Assembly: GCA_030549775.1 (NCBI GenBank)
Contig: CM060171.1
Span: 5,495,501-5,559,500, forward strand
Length of the DNA: 64,000 bases
Direction of reading: 5' to 3'
From: Tamarix chinensis
Lineage: Eukaryota; Streptophyta; Magnoliopsida; Caryophyllales; Tamaricaceae
In this document: piece after piece, positions 11,901 to 23,270 of the stretch
Layout of the letters: every line of letters starts with the position of its first letter
Numbering within the stretch: the stretch's first letter is position 1
Program-made: the position numbers and the translations under genes
The notes under the pieces: model-generated
What the model saw: the letters and a program-made list of their open reading frames with translations, nothing else
Told to the model about the DNA's origin: nothing
Databases searched by the model: none

Positions 11901-12989
11901 AAAGATGTGCTCTCCATCTGTAGCATCCTGGAACTGGTGGAATAGTTCTCTATTCGCGCACAGGTGTTTTGAAGCTCCGGTGTCCAGGATCCAATCTGTC
12001 TTGTTCTCAACCAGGTTAGCTTCCACAACCACAGCAGCAATCACTTCCTCTGTCTCAGCAACATTAGCTTGTGGAGCAGGACCACCACCACCTTGTTGAT
12101 TCTGAGTCTGCGGGCCCTTTCTCTTAAAGCATTGATAAGCCTTGTGACCTGACTTACCACACACATAATAGGTGAGCTGTTTCTTCTGAATTCGAGTGTC
12201 ACCCTTCTTGAAGTTAGGTTGACCTTTCGCTTGACCCTTTTTCTGAGTCCATTTGCCTTTTCCCTTAAACTTGTCAGCTCCAGCAGAAGACTCTACAATA
12301 TTAGCGCTCATGGAACTTGAGGCATAACGTACTCGGTTGTCCTTCAAGCGATTTGCCTCTTCTGTCCTCATATGACTGATTAACTCTGGCAAGGTCAAAT
12401 CCCTCTTCTTATGCTTCAGATGGTTTCTGAAATCGCTCCAGGATGGAGGGAACTTTTCTATCAGCATGTTGGCCTGAAAAGTTTCACAAATCTTCATTCC
12501 TTCACCCAATACTTCAGCAACCAGCAGCTCATAGTCATGGACTTGGTTCATAATCTTCTTGTCATCAACCATTTGAAATCGCAAAAGATTTCCAACAGCA
12601 TATTTCTTTCTACCTACTTCATCTGAACCATACTTGTTCTTCAGAGTGTCCCAGATGTCCTTGGAAGATTCGACACCGAAGAGCATATCAAAGAGCTTGT
12701 TATTCATATGCTGTAGAATATGACCTCGAACGGTTTTGTTGTCCCGTTCGTACTTTTCTTTCACAGCTTCATCACTTTTCTTTTCAGCAGGAAGAACCGG
12801 TGTAGTGGTTGGAGTAGCAGGATCACCATCTGTATCAATCTGAGTCGGTGGATCAGTGAACAGAACATGATCAACCTCCAAAGCCTGAAACAAAATTGTC
12901 ATCCTCTGAGACCATCGACGGTAATTAGTACCATCAAGTGGCTCAACTTTCGACATATCGGGAATGACTCTTGGTACACTTGAAGCCAT
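8961..12989 (-). pseudogene. Copia-A gag-pol polyprotein, broken by three stops
   Basis: One continuous minus-strand frame of 1343 codons from ATG at 12989 to the stop at 8961, interrupted only by TAA at 11244-11246, 10275-10277 and 9264-9266. In order it shows a UBN2-type gag, a zinc knuckle with its first Cys read as Tyr (YVCGKSGHKAYQC), aspartic protease (WILDTGASKH), integrase with its HHCC region (GRLGHVNAAS ... CPVCVEA) and core (IHTDL, RSDRGGEYR, SPQQNGVAERKN), reverse transcriptase ([14 protein letters not shown]) and RNase H ([11 protein letters not shown]). The RT active site reads YVDG instead of YVDD, so the copy would be inactive even without the stops. At all three stops related proteins carry Gln, so CAA-to-TAA changes are inferred. 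Confidence 0.92.
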
Positions 12990-13578
12990 ATCAAATTCAG
13001 GAAAAAATAGCACAGCAAGATTATTGAACTGAAGCTACTATAACCCAAGTAGCAAGATTCGATTATCCAAAACCGAAACCAAAACCAAACAAGATCTTAT
13101 TTGCAACGAAAGAACACCAAACTCGAGAGGCCAAATTTACTTCGAATAGGGCACTTTTAATCCAGCAATAATTCGAATATAATATCCTTAATCCAGCCAA
13201 TAAATTCCAGCAATAAATTCGAGCAATAGGTTCGAATATAACACTTTTAATCTAGCAAATAAATTGCAGCAACAATTCGAGCAATGAATCCGAATAATAG
13301 GTTCGAATAGGACTCTTTTAATCCAGCAAATAAACGACCAATTCTTCTTATAAGTCCAGCAGAAAACAGGCACAGAAAGAAGGTCGAAGCACTTATATTA
13401 TTCGACCAATAGCAACACCTTCTCGCATGTAACAATAACGGAGGCCAAATAATTTCGAAATTAATCACTCAATTGCGAGCAGCACAACATCGAAGAACAA
13501 TAACCAATTCGAGTAGCACAATTCGAATATATATTGCCACGAAACCGAAATTAAGAGCACCAGAAAATCACTTCAGAA
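12990..13578. other. Copia-A 5' leader
   Basis: An untranslated leader between the 5' LTR (right side) and the gag ATG. Repeated TTCGAATA/TTCGAGCAA-like words occur between 13140 and 13330. A primer-binding site complementary to initiator tRNA-Met was not recognisable here. Confidence 0.65.
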
Positions 13579-14145
13579 TGTAGGATAATTAATTCCAATA
13601 ATCGCAGCAATTAATACAATAATTAAATCCAAACCGAGTTAAACGTTATGTCGTGAAATAATCACTGCCCTGAAGTGATTTTCGACCGGACAATGGCGCA
13701 GATCCCTTCAATGTCGAATCACCCCCAAGGTTAACACAACCTCCTTCGATCTCGTGCACTCGGGATTGAAGGATGGAATTGCAAATAACGATGACCAGAT
13801 CGAGAATCTCAAAAACGATGAGCTCGCACTAGGGTTAGGGTTTTATCGTCGGCTGCGTTTTTTCTTTAAAGATAAAAGCTCTCGTCATTCATTTCATTAA
13901 CAAAGAATTAACCGTCATTAAATAGGCAAAAAACCGAGTAAGGCATTAGCGGACCGGACGGGCGGGCGGCGGCGTGCGCGCGCGTGTGTGTGGTATCTTA
14001 GATCCAGCCCACAACCCACAAAACAACCCCAAGCTCATTATTCAAACAACCCAAAAGGTGAGGGGATATAAAAAGTGAACAAAATTCTTATTCACTACCT
14101 ATGTGGGACAATGAAAATATCCACATAGTTGCCATTGCACCAAAA
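13579..14145 (-). repeat. Copia-A 5' LTR (567 bp, with internal deletion)
   Basis: Starts TGTAGGATAATT and ends GCACCAAAA on the plus strand. It aligns to the LTR at 7705-8368 but lacks about 97 bp after GCATTAGCGGAC. Short homology around GGAC at the junction suggests a deletion after insertion. Confidence 0.9.
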
Positions 14146-14198
14146 ATATGTATATGTATATACATATATATATATATAGATATGTATATATATGTATA

Positions 14199-14246
<48 letters not shown>
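14146..14246. repeat. TA/TATG microsatellite, right flank of Copia-A
   Basis: Begins with the right target copy ATATG, then (TATG)n and (TA)n. The original microsatellite of the FRS intron was split by the element. Open frames predicted here are repeat artefacts. Confidence 0.85.
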
Positions 14247-14247
<1 letters not shown>

Positions 14248-14372
14248 GATCTGGTATATTTCATATTATAGTATCAGTAAGCTATTTTTCTCTTCTTTTT
14301 TGGTACGTTGTTATTCTTGTATTTTTTTTTGTTTACATTATTTACATATGAAACTTATTTGATTATTGATAG

Positions 14373-15658
14373 GTAATGCTGTGGCAGAGGTATTTCCAGA
14401 AACTCGACATAGATGGTGCATATGGCATATAATGAGAAATGCAAAGAAGTATCTAGGCAAGCATCCACAATGGAAAGACATATATAAAAGATTACGAAAC
14501 ACTCTTCATGATACACTTACTATTTCAGAGTTCCAAAATTCTTGGCAAGATTGGATCACGGAATACGGACTTGAGAGTTACAATTGGTGTTGTGACATGT
14601 ATGCTGAAAGACACCGATGGGTGCCTATTTACTTCAAGGAAGAATTTTGGGCTGGTATGTCGAGTACCCAAAGGAGTGAGGGCATGAAATTCTTCTTCAA
14701 AGGATTTTTGAATGTCAACACGACACTGAAACAACTTGTGGAGCAATATGGGTTTGCATTGGCAAAGAGAGTCAAGGAAGAGGACAAGGAAACACATAGA
14801 TCCATAGATTCTCCAATTCTGTGTGGGACGGAGCATATATTTGAGCATGTATTTCAGAAGTTATATACATCTGTAAAATTCGTTGAATTTCAGAATCAAG
14901 TTAAAGGCATGACATACACTAATGCTACAAAGAAAGATGATGATGGGAGAAAATGTATATATGAAGTAGTGGTGAAGAGATTGCATCATGGCAAGAGAAA
15001 GCACACAAATTTTAATGTTGCGATGGAGAGACAAACATTAGATATGAGATGTGATTGCAAGAATTTTGAATTTAACGGAATTATGTGCAGCCATTTACTA
15101 TATGTATTTCATGAGGAGGAGCTATATTTTGTTCTTGAGAAGTACATCCTAGATCAGTGGAGGAAGGATTTGCCCAGGGAACATCTTAAGGTCCCTGTTC
15201 CTTATTATTCGCTGTTGGGGAAGAAACCAAGTGAAATGAAGAGGTATGAGACAATGCAAAGTTCTTTTGAGCCTATTTGTATACTGGCGATGACAAATGA
15301 GACTTTGTTTGATGAGGTGATGACTTCTCTTTCTAGCTTGAGTTTGAAATCTAAGGAAATCACCGGAGATAGTCATGGGTTAATGTTTCGAAGCTTGAAT
15401 GACATTGGCAAGGTATATGGCAAGCGAGTGGTTCCAAATGCCGAAAGAATTTGCCAGTTGGAAGTAGATGGCAACAACAATAATTCTAATCATGTGAAGG
15501 ATCCTATTGATAAAAGGGGAAGGGGAAGACCACCGATAAAGAGGAAAGGTTATCATAATGAACGGCCTCGTGCAAGAAAGAGATCAAAACACACAACTAA
15601 TAGTTATAATGTTCCTGATGGATTCGACATTCCCTATGGAATCCAAACATATACAACG
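14373..15658 (+). CDS. FAR1-RELATED SEQUENCE (FRS) protein, coding exon 2
   Basis: Carries residues 379-807. It completes the MULE transposase domain (ETRHRWCIWHIM at about 388-399; E481 in QRSEGMKFF is the candidate third acidic residue) and contains the SWIM zinc finger (C605-x-C607 ... C617-x-H619). The C-terminal part is basic, with an AT-hook-like RGRGRPP followed by Arg/Lys-rich text, a plausible nuclear signal. The frame is open throughout. The exon ends at ACG|GTATGA. If that donor is not used, translation ends at TGA 15662-15664 after two more codons. Domain order and length fit a complete FRS5-like protein, but no subtype is assigned. Confidence 0.85.
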
Positions 15659-15756
15659 GTATGATTGCCAATCTTTATATCAACTATAAATATATCTATT
15701 ACTTTGTTTTTATTTTCTTTGAACTATATAAAATTATTTCTGTTTTATTGTTACAG

Positions 15757-15771
15757 TTTAACGAACCATAG
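15757..15771 (+). CDS. FRS short last coding exon
   Basis: The acceptor TTTTATTGTTACAG precedes TTTAACGAACCATAG, which would add F-N-E-P and a TAG stop in the phase left by exon 2. The frame beyond the TAG stays open (DMAPLTFNPLFQVTH) up to a GTATGT donor at about 15820, and a following exon-like piece after a TAG acceptor near 15896 reads GQFVPFQHV. The TAG may therefore be a mutated CAG shortening an originally longer C-terminus. Confidence 0.5.
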   Translation, partial: FNEP

Positions 15772-16309
15772 GACATGGCTCCTTTAACATTTAATCCCCT
15801 GTTCCAAGTTACACATGTATGTAAGGACATGAAAATCTATCTTCAAGCTCACTTGGTCTACAGCTTTATGCTCACAAATGTTGTTTGTATATCTAGGGGC
15901 AATTTGTACCATTTCAGCATGTAAGAGCAGATATTCTTCACTAAGTTCCCCAGTAAGAACTTCGCAACATGGAGGGGTTTAGCTGGTTCTCTGCTACAGG
16001 CTGCGGCTTCCTTTTATTTATTTATTTATATTTTTATTTTGCATGCCTTGTGTGTGTGTGTCTTGGAGTATTGATGAGCTGCTGATGTAGGATGATGGTT
16101 TTAATATGCAGGTGTCGTTATGCAGATGAGATGCAGTACCTAGAGAATTTTGTTTTCTAAATTGATACAGATGTCTTGGACTTATTTTAGTTTGGTTAAT
16201 TCAAATTCATTCTTTACTATAAGGATAGAAAGAGAGAGGGATGAAGTGTATTTGTTGAATTGACAGCATTTTGAATAAATGTTTACATGCTTTGAACAAT
16301 CTTTATTAT
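15772..16309. other. FRS 3' region
   Basis: A T-rich 3'-untranslated-like sequence with a short TTTATTTATTTATAT run near 16010-16030. Apart from the possible extra exon pieces described with the last FRS exon, no gene was recognised. Confidence 0.5.
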
Positions 16310-16380
16310 AGCCTATGTGGGATTCGAACCCACATCCTCTGTGCAATTGCACATGGCTCTACCCGTTGAGCTAATAGGCT
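16310..16380 (-). tRNA. tRNA-like gene or pseudogene, anticodon unclear
   Basis: On the minus strand a 71-nt sequence has a perfect 7-bp acceptor stem (AGCCTAT with ATAGGCT), a D arm (GCTC ... GAGC) and a perfect T arm (GTGGG-TTCGAAT-CCCAC) with the TTCGAAT box. The middle is a palindrome (TGTGCAATTGCACA) that does not give a normal 5-bp stem with 7-base loop, so no anticodon can be assigned. There is no T-run terminator close downstream and no encoded CCA. A decayed tRNA or tRNA-derived repeat is more likely than a working gene. Confidence 0.5.
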
Positions 16381-16782
16381 TGCTAAAGGAATTCTAAATA
16401 AAACATGCAATAGCATAGACACAAAATTCTTAACATCGGGCATCAATGTCCAATTCATTTGCTTTCAGATGTCCTGGGTGAAGAAGGACATGAAGAGATT
16501 TCGCTGTGTTTCAACTCTTATTAACTTGATCCATAAAAATTAACATAACCAGATGCCCAAGTAAGCTACTGTTTATTTACAAAAACCAAATACATAACCA
16601 ACCTTAAAATGCATTTCCCAGTGACATTTAGCTATTAGCTATTTTGTAGCGTGTTACATCCCACATGATTCTGATTTGTTTTCACAATTTGCACAATTGA
16701 GATATTCATCCTCCCATTAGGTTCATAATTTTTTTTTAAAAAAGGTAATTTCGCTAACTAATGAGTTAATTGAGCAATATCC
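16381..16782. other. AT-rich intergenic DNA, nothing recognised
   Basis: No frame, RNA gene or bounded repeat was seen between the tRNA-like sequence and the CACTA-like terminus. Confidence 0.5.
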
Positions 16783-17235
16783 CACTACAAGATATATAGT
16801 TAAATAGGGCAATATTATTTATCCTATTAGATAAAAAAATTGCCCTATTAGTCTAATAGGGGGAAAAAAATTGCCCTAATATTGCCCTATTACTTGCGCC
16901 CTATTAGTGTTATAAGGGTAAAATTTTTAATTGCCCTATTTGTTTCCACTCTAATGGGCCAATTGTAATTACCCTATTTGATTGTTGTCAATGAGGGCAA
17001 TATTATCACCCTATTTGAGTTAAAGCTATTAGGGGAACTTTTAAAATATTACCCTATTTGAGTTACCTATTAGGACAAAATGATTGCCCTATTTAGCTTA
17101 CCTATTAAGGCGAAAATATTGCCCTATTTAAGTTTCCTATTAGTGCGAAAATATTGCCCTATTTGAGTTAGCTATTAGGGCAAAAATATTGCCCTATTTA
17201 ATTCCTTAAACATTTTTCATATTTTATTCTAATAA
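16783..17235 (+). repeat. Left terminal inverted repeat with subterminal GGGCAATA motifs
   Basis: Contains more than ten degenerate copies of an ATTGCCCTATT(T/A)GAGTTA-type unit in both orientations. In CACTA elements such subterminal motifs bind the TNPA-type protein. The inverted counterpart is at about 27390-27891. Confidence 0.75.
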
Positions 17236-17513
17236 TTTATATACATATTATAAACTAGAGTAATAAAGTTTCACATAATCAATTTGACATGAGAAAAAAG
17301 ATTATATATTGAACATTAAAAAATAGATATAATACATTAAGCAACAATGTATATGTATCAATGATTTTCATATAGTAATATCCAATCAAATATGGTCAAA
17401 CTACAAATGTTGACTATGGAATAATAACAAAATAAAATAACTTGGCAAATTCCTTGCTTATGATACTAGTTTCACATCTTAAAAGAAAACGAGTTGCAAC
17501 TAATCCACATTGA

Positions 17514-17597
17514 TCAAAGCATGCGCAATCCTATAGCAACGTCATAAGTTCCAGCTTTTACTTCAGCATAACCCTTGTCTTTCGCTTGAATGTTGTC
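17514..17597 (-). other. Exon-like segment with stop codon, possible captured gene end
   Basis: On the minus strand a strong polypyrimidine tract and TAG acceptor (17598 and above) precede a 27-codon frame ending in TGA, reading like a protein C-terminus (KDKGYAEVKAGTYDVAIGL). A second piece at 18660-18730, after CTTTTGCAG, reads LDTNAFPHENYACVWNYQF. Neither was matched to a known family. They could be captured host exons inside the CACTA-like element, or coincidences. Confidence 0.25.
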
Positions 17598-17599
17598 CT

Positions 17600-20500
17600 A
17601 CTACAAAAAAAAAAACAAAAAAAAAAACAATAGATTTAGTTATTGACAATAATGTTGAAATATTATTGTTCTACTTATGAAAGCAAATAAACACAACATA
17701 AAAGGATATCTGTAATATTTCAGTCACGTTATTTAGATGTATTCCACCGCAATTGCATATATACCTGCAAATATGTACCCATTAGTTGTGTACATAATAT
17801 TTCACATACAATACTCTTTGTGTTAAAAAAAAATTCTATTTTTTTTTTAATTAAGATGCCAACAAAACATAGGTATATATTACACTTGAGATCAATAGTT
17901 CAATATATATAAGCATACAAACGATTTTATAAATATAAGCACAGGTATATATATATATATATGTTACCAAAAATATTCAAATATTCTAGACAACATAAGT
18001 ATTATTTACTAATATAGATGAATAAGGATACGTACACCATTCTAAACCAAATAGTAGTATTTGAAACTATCAGCTAAAGTAAACCATAAAATTATGGTTT
18101 AGTTCGGATCAGTTTATGATGTAAGAAGCTAATGCTCTTGTGGATATAAGAAAAAAAAAAGGAATTTCAAACTTAAAATATCTAGTACTAGAAGCTAATA
18201 TTAATCGGTAAACCAAATCTTATCTAATTTTTTCCACTTATTTTATCCACCTACCTTCACGGTCTAATAAACTTAAAATATCCAGCAACAATATGCAAGG
18301 CCCAGTCATTAAGAGAGAGAGAAAAAGAACAGAGAAAAACAGAAGAAGATAATTTGTCGTATACCACAAGTACCGGGGGGGATAAAAATAAATAAAAAGA
18401 AGATATTCAGGCTTAGAAATACAGAATTTGCTAACCAAGTCTTTGGAAGAAGGGTGCACGGATCATTTCTTCACTATATATACGTCTAACGAAAACCCAA
18501 AAAAGAAGAAAAAGAAAGCAGGACGCTCGTTAGGATGAAAAGGAGAACGCCGCCGAGCAAATTCTTTCCACTTATGTTATGGTTAAAATGTTATGGCAAT
18601 TAACACTACTATTAGACTTACATTAGGCAAATGCTATAAAGAGAAACAAAAGAACACTCTATTCTGAGAGCATAAACTGATAGTTCCAGACGCAAGCATA
18701 ATTCTCGTGGGGAAATGCATTCGTATCCAACTGCAAAAGTCTAACAAACGAAAAGGTAATAACGTGTATTATGTAAGTAAATGTGGTGAAGTCCTATCTT
18801 GCTTTAGAGAAAGTAGGTGGCTTTCAATTGTATTATGATGTATGATCTACCTGTTTCTTAAACATTCGAACAAAGATGTAGATATATAGTTTTCTTTGCT
18901 GTTACTCTTTTCTATGATTTTGCAACGAACAATTCTCTGACCAATCAGAGAATTTGTATGATAATTAAAAGGCAAAAATAACAGATAGCAGAGTTTCATG
19001 CAAGAGCTCTTACAATTAGAACGGTGGAAATGGAATACTTTGTCTGTGTGCACCTCCCTTACCTTTCGGCGAATACCATCCTTCAAATTCAATCCAAGCC
19101 AATAAATTTATATATGCTAATACTAGCACACTAGTAAAAAAACAAATACTAGCAACACAACTATGGCCTCGCCCCATATCCTGCATCATCAGCTGGTGAA
19201 ATTTCTAGAAATTTACCCCTCTATACTCGGCTCTATCCTCTAAAAAATAAAATAGAAAACACTAGTAGAAAATCCCAACTCAACAAAGAACAGCTGATTT
19301 CCTGTTATGCCATTGCCGCAACAACCACAACAATGACAATCACCACAACTCATGATTCTTATTTCACATCACATCCTTTTTCTTTTTTCTGGGTATTTTT
19401 TTTTATCTTAAAACCAGAAACTGTCAACAAAGGAAGGGAAGAGGGGGTGGGGGAAACAATAAAAATAAAAATTCAAAGAACGTTATTATGTTTACTATAA
19501 CACTACTAGAAAAGTAGTACATAAATTACAATTATACTCCTTAATAACAAATGAAATTACATTATTATGTTTAATGTGAGCGTTAAAAAGTAATTAAAAA
19601 CCCAACAAGTAGGACTTACTTGGGTATCACTAAGTAAGTCACTTGTCTTTAACTTTCATTTACAATTTTTTATCCAAATAAAATAACTTTTATCACTTTT
19701 CAAAAAATTAGTAAATTCCTCCCACTACTTGTCCCCTAACTAAACAACCTCTAAATATGGAATTAATAATAAAATATGTTAATTTACAAATATATGTTGT
19801 TTTTATATCTTTGAAAGATACAAGCCAAAAAATCATGATGAAATATCAAATCCATAAGATGATAATGTGTCAATCGAATACACTGATAAGGTTTTGGTTT
19901 AGTGGTTGATTGGAGATTGGTATTTGAATAATAAAGATCCTAGATTTGAAATTCTTCCCAAGAGTTACACATATTTACTTATTTAGATAGTTAAATTTAT
20001 ATGTTTATTGTACTCATATTAAATAATGCAAATTAAAGAGTTTTATAATATAAATATATTAGTGATGGCTCACTTGGATGAGTATTAAACCAAAAACTTA
20101 TAAATATTTTGCCCAATTAACAATATTGAATATTCATCTTAAATAATTTAAATTAAAAAATAATGTGTAGAAATATAGTTGTGATAGCTCACTTGGATGA
20201 GTATTAAATTGAAAAATTAGAGGAATATTGTTCAATTAACAACACTGAATTGTATTTGTTTTAGATAATTCCTTACATATAATTATGGCCTTGAGAAAAT
20301 TTTCATCTATAGCCACACAAAATTCAACATCTCTTGCTACATAATAAGTGCATTTTATGTCATATTTTTATAGTGTTAGTCCTTATACTTAGCATTAATT
20401 TTACTTTAAATAGGCTATTTTAACATCTCTTTAACCATATATAATAATTTGACATCAATAATGAAGGAAAGAAACAGAAATGAGGTGGTTTGGAAAGTTT

Positions 20501-21960
20501 TATAAGAAAAAATTAAAGGTCAACTAAAACTTTCAAATGAAATAACAAAAATAACATTTGGTATTCATAGCATAACCTTTTCATCTGAGCTTTGATTGAG
20601 TTGAGTTCAAATGATTTGGAAAGCTAATATTAAGAAACACAACTTTCATGCTTATTAATTTCTCTGAATCGGATTGGATCATTGTCAAAATAACATTGGA
20701 AGTTGAAACTTCCAATCGAGAGGGGTGGCTGATGACCCATCTACCGGAGGTTGTTCGAAGCCATTTGAACAACCATGGCGGTCTTGACTTTGACATGATA
20801 AATTTTTAAATATTCTCCAACTTCTATCTTATCTTACCATCAACCTAATACACAATCTTTTAGCATTTTTACACCAACATATATCTCTCTAACTTAGATC
20901 TCATGAATTAATAGAATAAAAAAAACAGAGTGACCAACAAACTTAGAACCTCCATCTTGAGATCTAAGAGTTAGGATTTCTTCATCTTCATCTCCAACCT
21001 CCTCCCCTATTATTTCTCTATTAATTCCATCAATTCATACTTCTATTCATTTAATTCCTTCACATTTCATTTAATTTAATCATCATATACCCCCAATTTG
21101 TGTTTCTCTTCCACCAATTTAACCTCCATCATAGGATTTGCATTTTAGGATTCTTTATCCATTTGAATTGAACTATCTCCATAATTTTTCCAATTTGTAG
21201 TTCAACTCCTTTAATCGATCCATGAAATCATCAATTCCATCTTCACAAACCCTTCCTTTATTTGTTAATCCTGTGCCCTAATTTACACAAAGTAACATCA
21301 AATTCAAGTTAACAATTAACTAGAGGAGAAGGGCTATTCGCACAAGGAAGAAGACGAATTCGTCGACCAGAGGTCAACTGAGCATTGATGGAGGGTTGTC
21401 TACTCCTCTTGTTTCATTAGTGTTTGACTTGGTTTCTAGTATTTTCTTGTCTTATCTTTATTTATGCCTAGTGTAATTAATTTATACATGATGAGTGGTT
21501 AAATTCTCATTTTTAGGGATGAGATTAAAAGCCTAGACTATGGTTTGAAATTTTAATAATACTTTCTATGTTTTCTTAATTGTTAGAAGATTGTAATTTT
21601 ACTCTACTTTAATTGCTGTTGTTTATATGCATGATTATGTGAAGTATGATTTATATGACAACTGCTTCATTTTGGCTTCCTTATAGTGACACTATGTAGA
21701 ATTTTATGCTTGCTAGGTGGCTATATAAACAAGTTATAATTCATATGTATAAATTGCAATTAGATTAGATAATAAATTACCTAATAGTTTTGTAACTATA
21801 ATCAGAGTAGTTAAACGTTTAAATACATATAGGTTAGTTAAAGAGAATACAACTAGACACGCTTGATTTAATTATATGCACCATTTCTAATAAAATAATA
21901 ATAATACTGGCAATAAAAGAAGAAAAATGATGGAGGGACATAATTAGTAGAGACTAAATT
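17600..21960. other. Element interior, no gene recognised
   Basis: AT-rich DNA inside the CACTA-like element. Apart from the exon-like pieces near 17.5 and 18.7 kb, no domain-bearing frame was seen. CACTAGTA and CACTACTAG words near 19130 and 19500 resemble CACTA ends but have no inverted partner. Confidence 0.45.
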
Positions 21961-23232
21961 TATTTACTAACCCAAGATAATTTATAAATGAATCATAATA
22001 ATTTCTAAATTAATAAAAAAATATTTTATTATTATTAATTTTTATTATTCCTAAAACTCTAAAAAAAATCCAAAACATTTTACCATCCAATTTTTCCTTT
22101 TCCTTCCCTCTTTTTCTTTCTTTTCATTCTTCTTTTCTTCCTTTTCCTTGTTTCTTCCCCCCTCCTTTGGTCGGCTAGGTTGTGCCCAGCAGCGACCCAG
22201 TGCACCCTTCCCCCTCTTTTCTTTCATTCCTCCTTCCCCGACCTAGTTTTTTTTTCTTTTCCTTTCCCCCCAATCGGCCCAGCCCGTGTGCTACACCCCC
22301 TTCTTTTCCTTTTCTCTCCTTTCCCCTTCTGCCCCTATCTTCTTCTTCCCCGACCTACGCATGGCTACCCTTCGTAGCTCCCCCTCCCCTCTCTTCTACC
22401 TCCTTTACCCATTTCGCCCTGAAAGGTGTGCAACAAGCACGAATCTACGTGGTCCCCCTCCCTCTTGTAAGCCCCTTAGCCCTCACCTGCTCCCTCTGCA
22501 CTACGAAACCTACCCCTTGTCCCCCTACCACACTGCTGCTCTGGCTTACACGTCAGTCAGCAGCCACCAACCCCTCCCCTTGTCTTCTTTCCCTTCTTGT
22601 CTACTTTCCCTAACCCCTACACCTATAAGTATCCCTCCCCACTCCCTCATTTCCTCTCTTTCTCTCTGCTGACCCACTCCCCAGCCCTTACTCGCATCAC
22701 TCAAACAGACGCCACCACTGCCACCACCAGGCTGCTTCACCATCGCCACTCCCTCCCTTCCTCTTCCCTGCATCACCCTACACCCAACGAACATCTCCCC
22801 TACCCTTCATTCCCCTTCCTCTTCTTTTCCCACCTAAGCTAAGTGGGTAGCTCGAGTTGCCCTTTTGCACCCTCCTGCGTCGCCACCTTTGCTACTACAA
22901 ACATCCTTCCTGCCTAGAAAAATCCTCCCTACCTTACCACACCTCCACCTCTTTCTTTCTCCCATCTCCTTTCTTCCCTTTACTTTTCTCTCCCTCTTGG
23001 TTGTCGCCACTGCCACCATCATGAGGCCGCCATCACCACCACCACCGTTTACCTGACCAAGGGAACCTTACCACCTAGGAAACCCTAACTCCCCTATTAT
23101 TTTCCAACCTCAAAACCCCTTTTTTGCACCATCCTCCACTGCCGCAACCCCTTATCTGTTATCCTTTTTGGTTATACCCTTCTCCCACCTATTTAATTAG
23201 TATATTTTATTTTACTAATTTGTTATTATTAA

Positions 23233-23234
<2 letters not shown>

Positions 23235-23268
<34 letters not shown>

Positions 23269-23270
23269 TA
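23235..23270. repeat. (ATC)n microsatellite
   Basis: About eleven consecutive ATC/CAT units, inside the truncated giant LTR. Confidence 0.9.

Larger units (their letters stand above)
7705..14145 (-). mobile_element. Copia-A: Ty1/copia LTR retrotransposon in FRS intron
   Basis: An almost full-length element inserted head-to-tail against the FRS gene. It has LTRs at 7705-8368 and 13579-14145 with TG...CA-type ends (one end is mutated from CAACA to CAAAA) and a perfect 5-bp target duplication, ATATG, at 7700-7704 and 14146-14150. A purine-rich tract (GGTGGGGGAT on the minus strand) abuts the 3' LTR at 8369. The gag-pol frame lies between. No convincing initiator-Met primer-binding site was seen next to the 5' LTR. 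The LTRs differ by roughly 13 substitutions by eye over the shared ~567 bp, suggesting a fairly recent insertion. Confidence 0.93.
7616..14372 (+). other. FRS intron of 6757 bp containing Copia-A
   Basis: The donor is ATAG|GTGCGTAA and the acceptor is ATTGATAG|GTAATGCT. Joining them reads I-G-N-A-V-A-E-V-F-P in frame, matching the expected FAR1-family text between ILTDQ and RHRWCIWH. Removing the element and one target copy leaves an intron of about 0.3 kb, mainly TA-rich repeats. The element is in the opposite orientation to the gene. Confidence 0.8.

Noticed and set aside
11842..12983. Plus-strand frames across the Copia-A gag region
   Set aside because: Shadows of the minus-strand polyprotein.
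14148..14351. Tyr/Ile-rich frame before FRS exon 2
   Set aside because: A translation of the TATG/TA repeat inside the intron.
19129..19515. CACTAGTA and CACTACTAGAAAA words as further CACTA termini
   Set aside because: No inverted partner, subterminal repeats or flanking duplication was found.
22180..23060. Cluster of overlapping proline-rich frames
   Set aside because: Same compositional artefact in the truncated giant LTR; no conserved motif.
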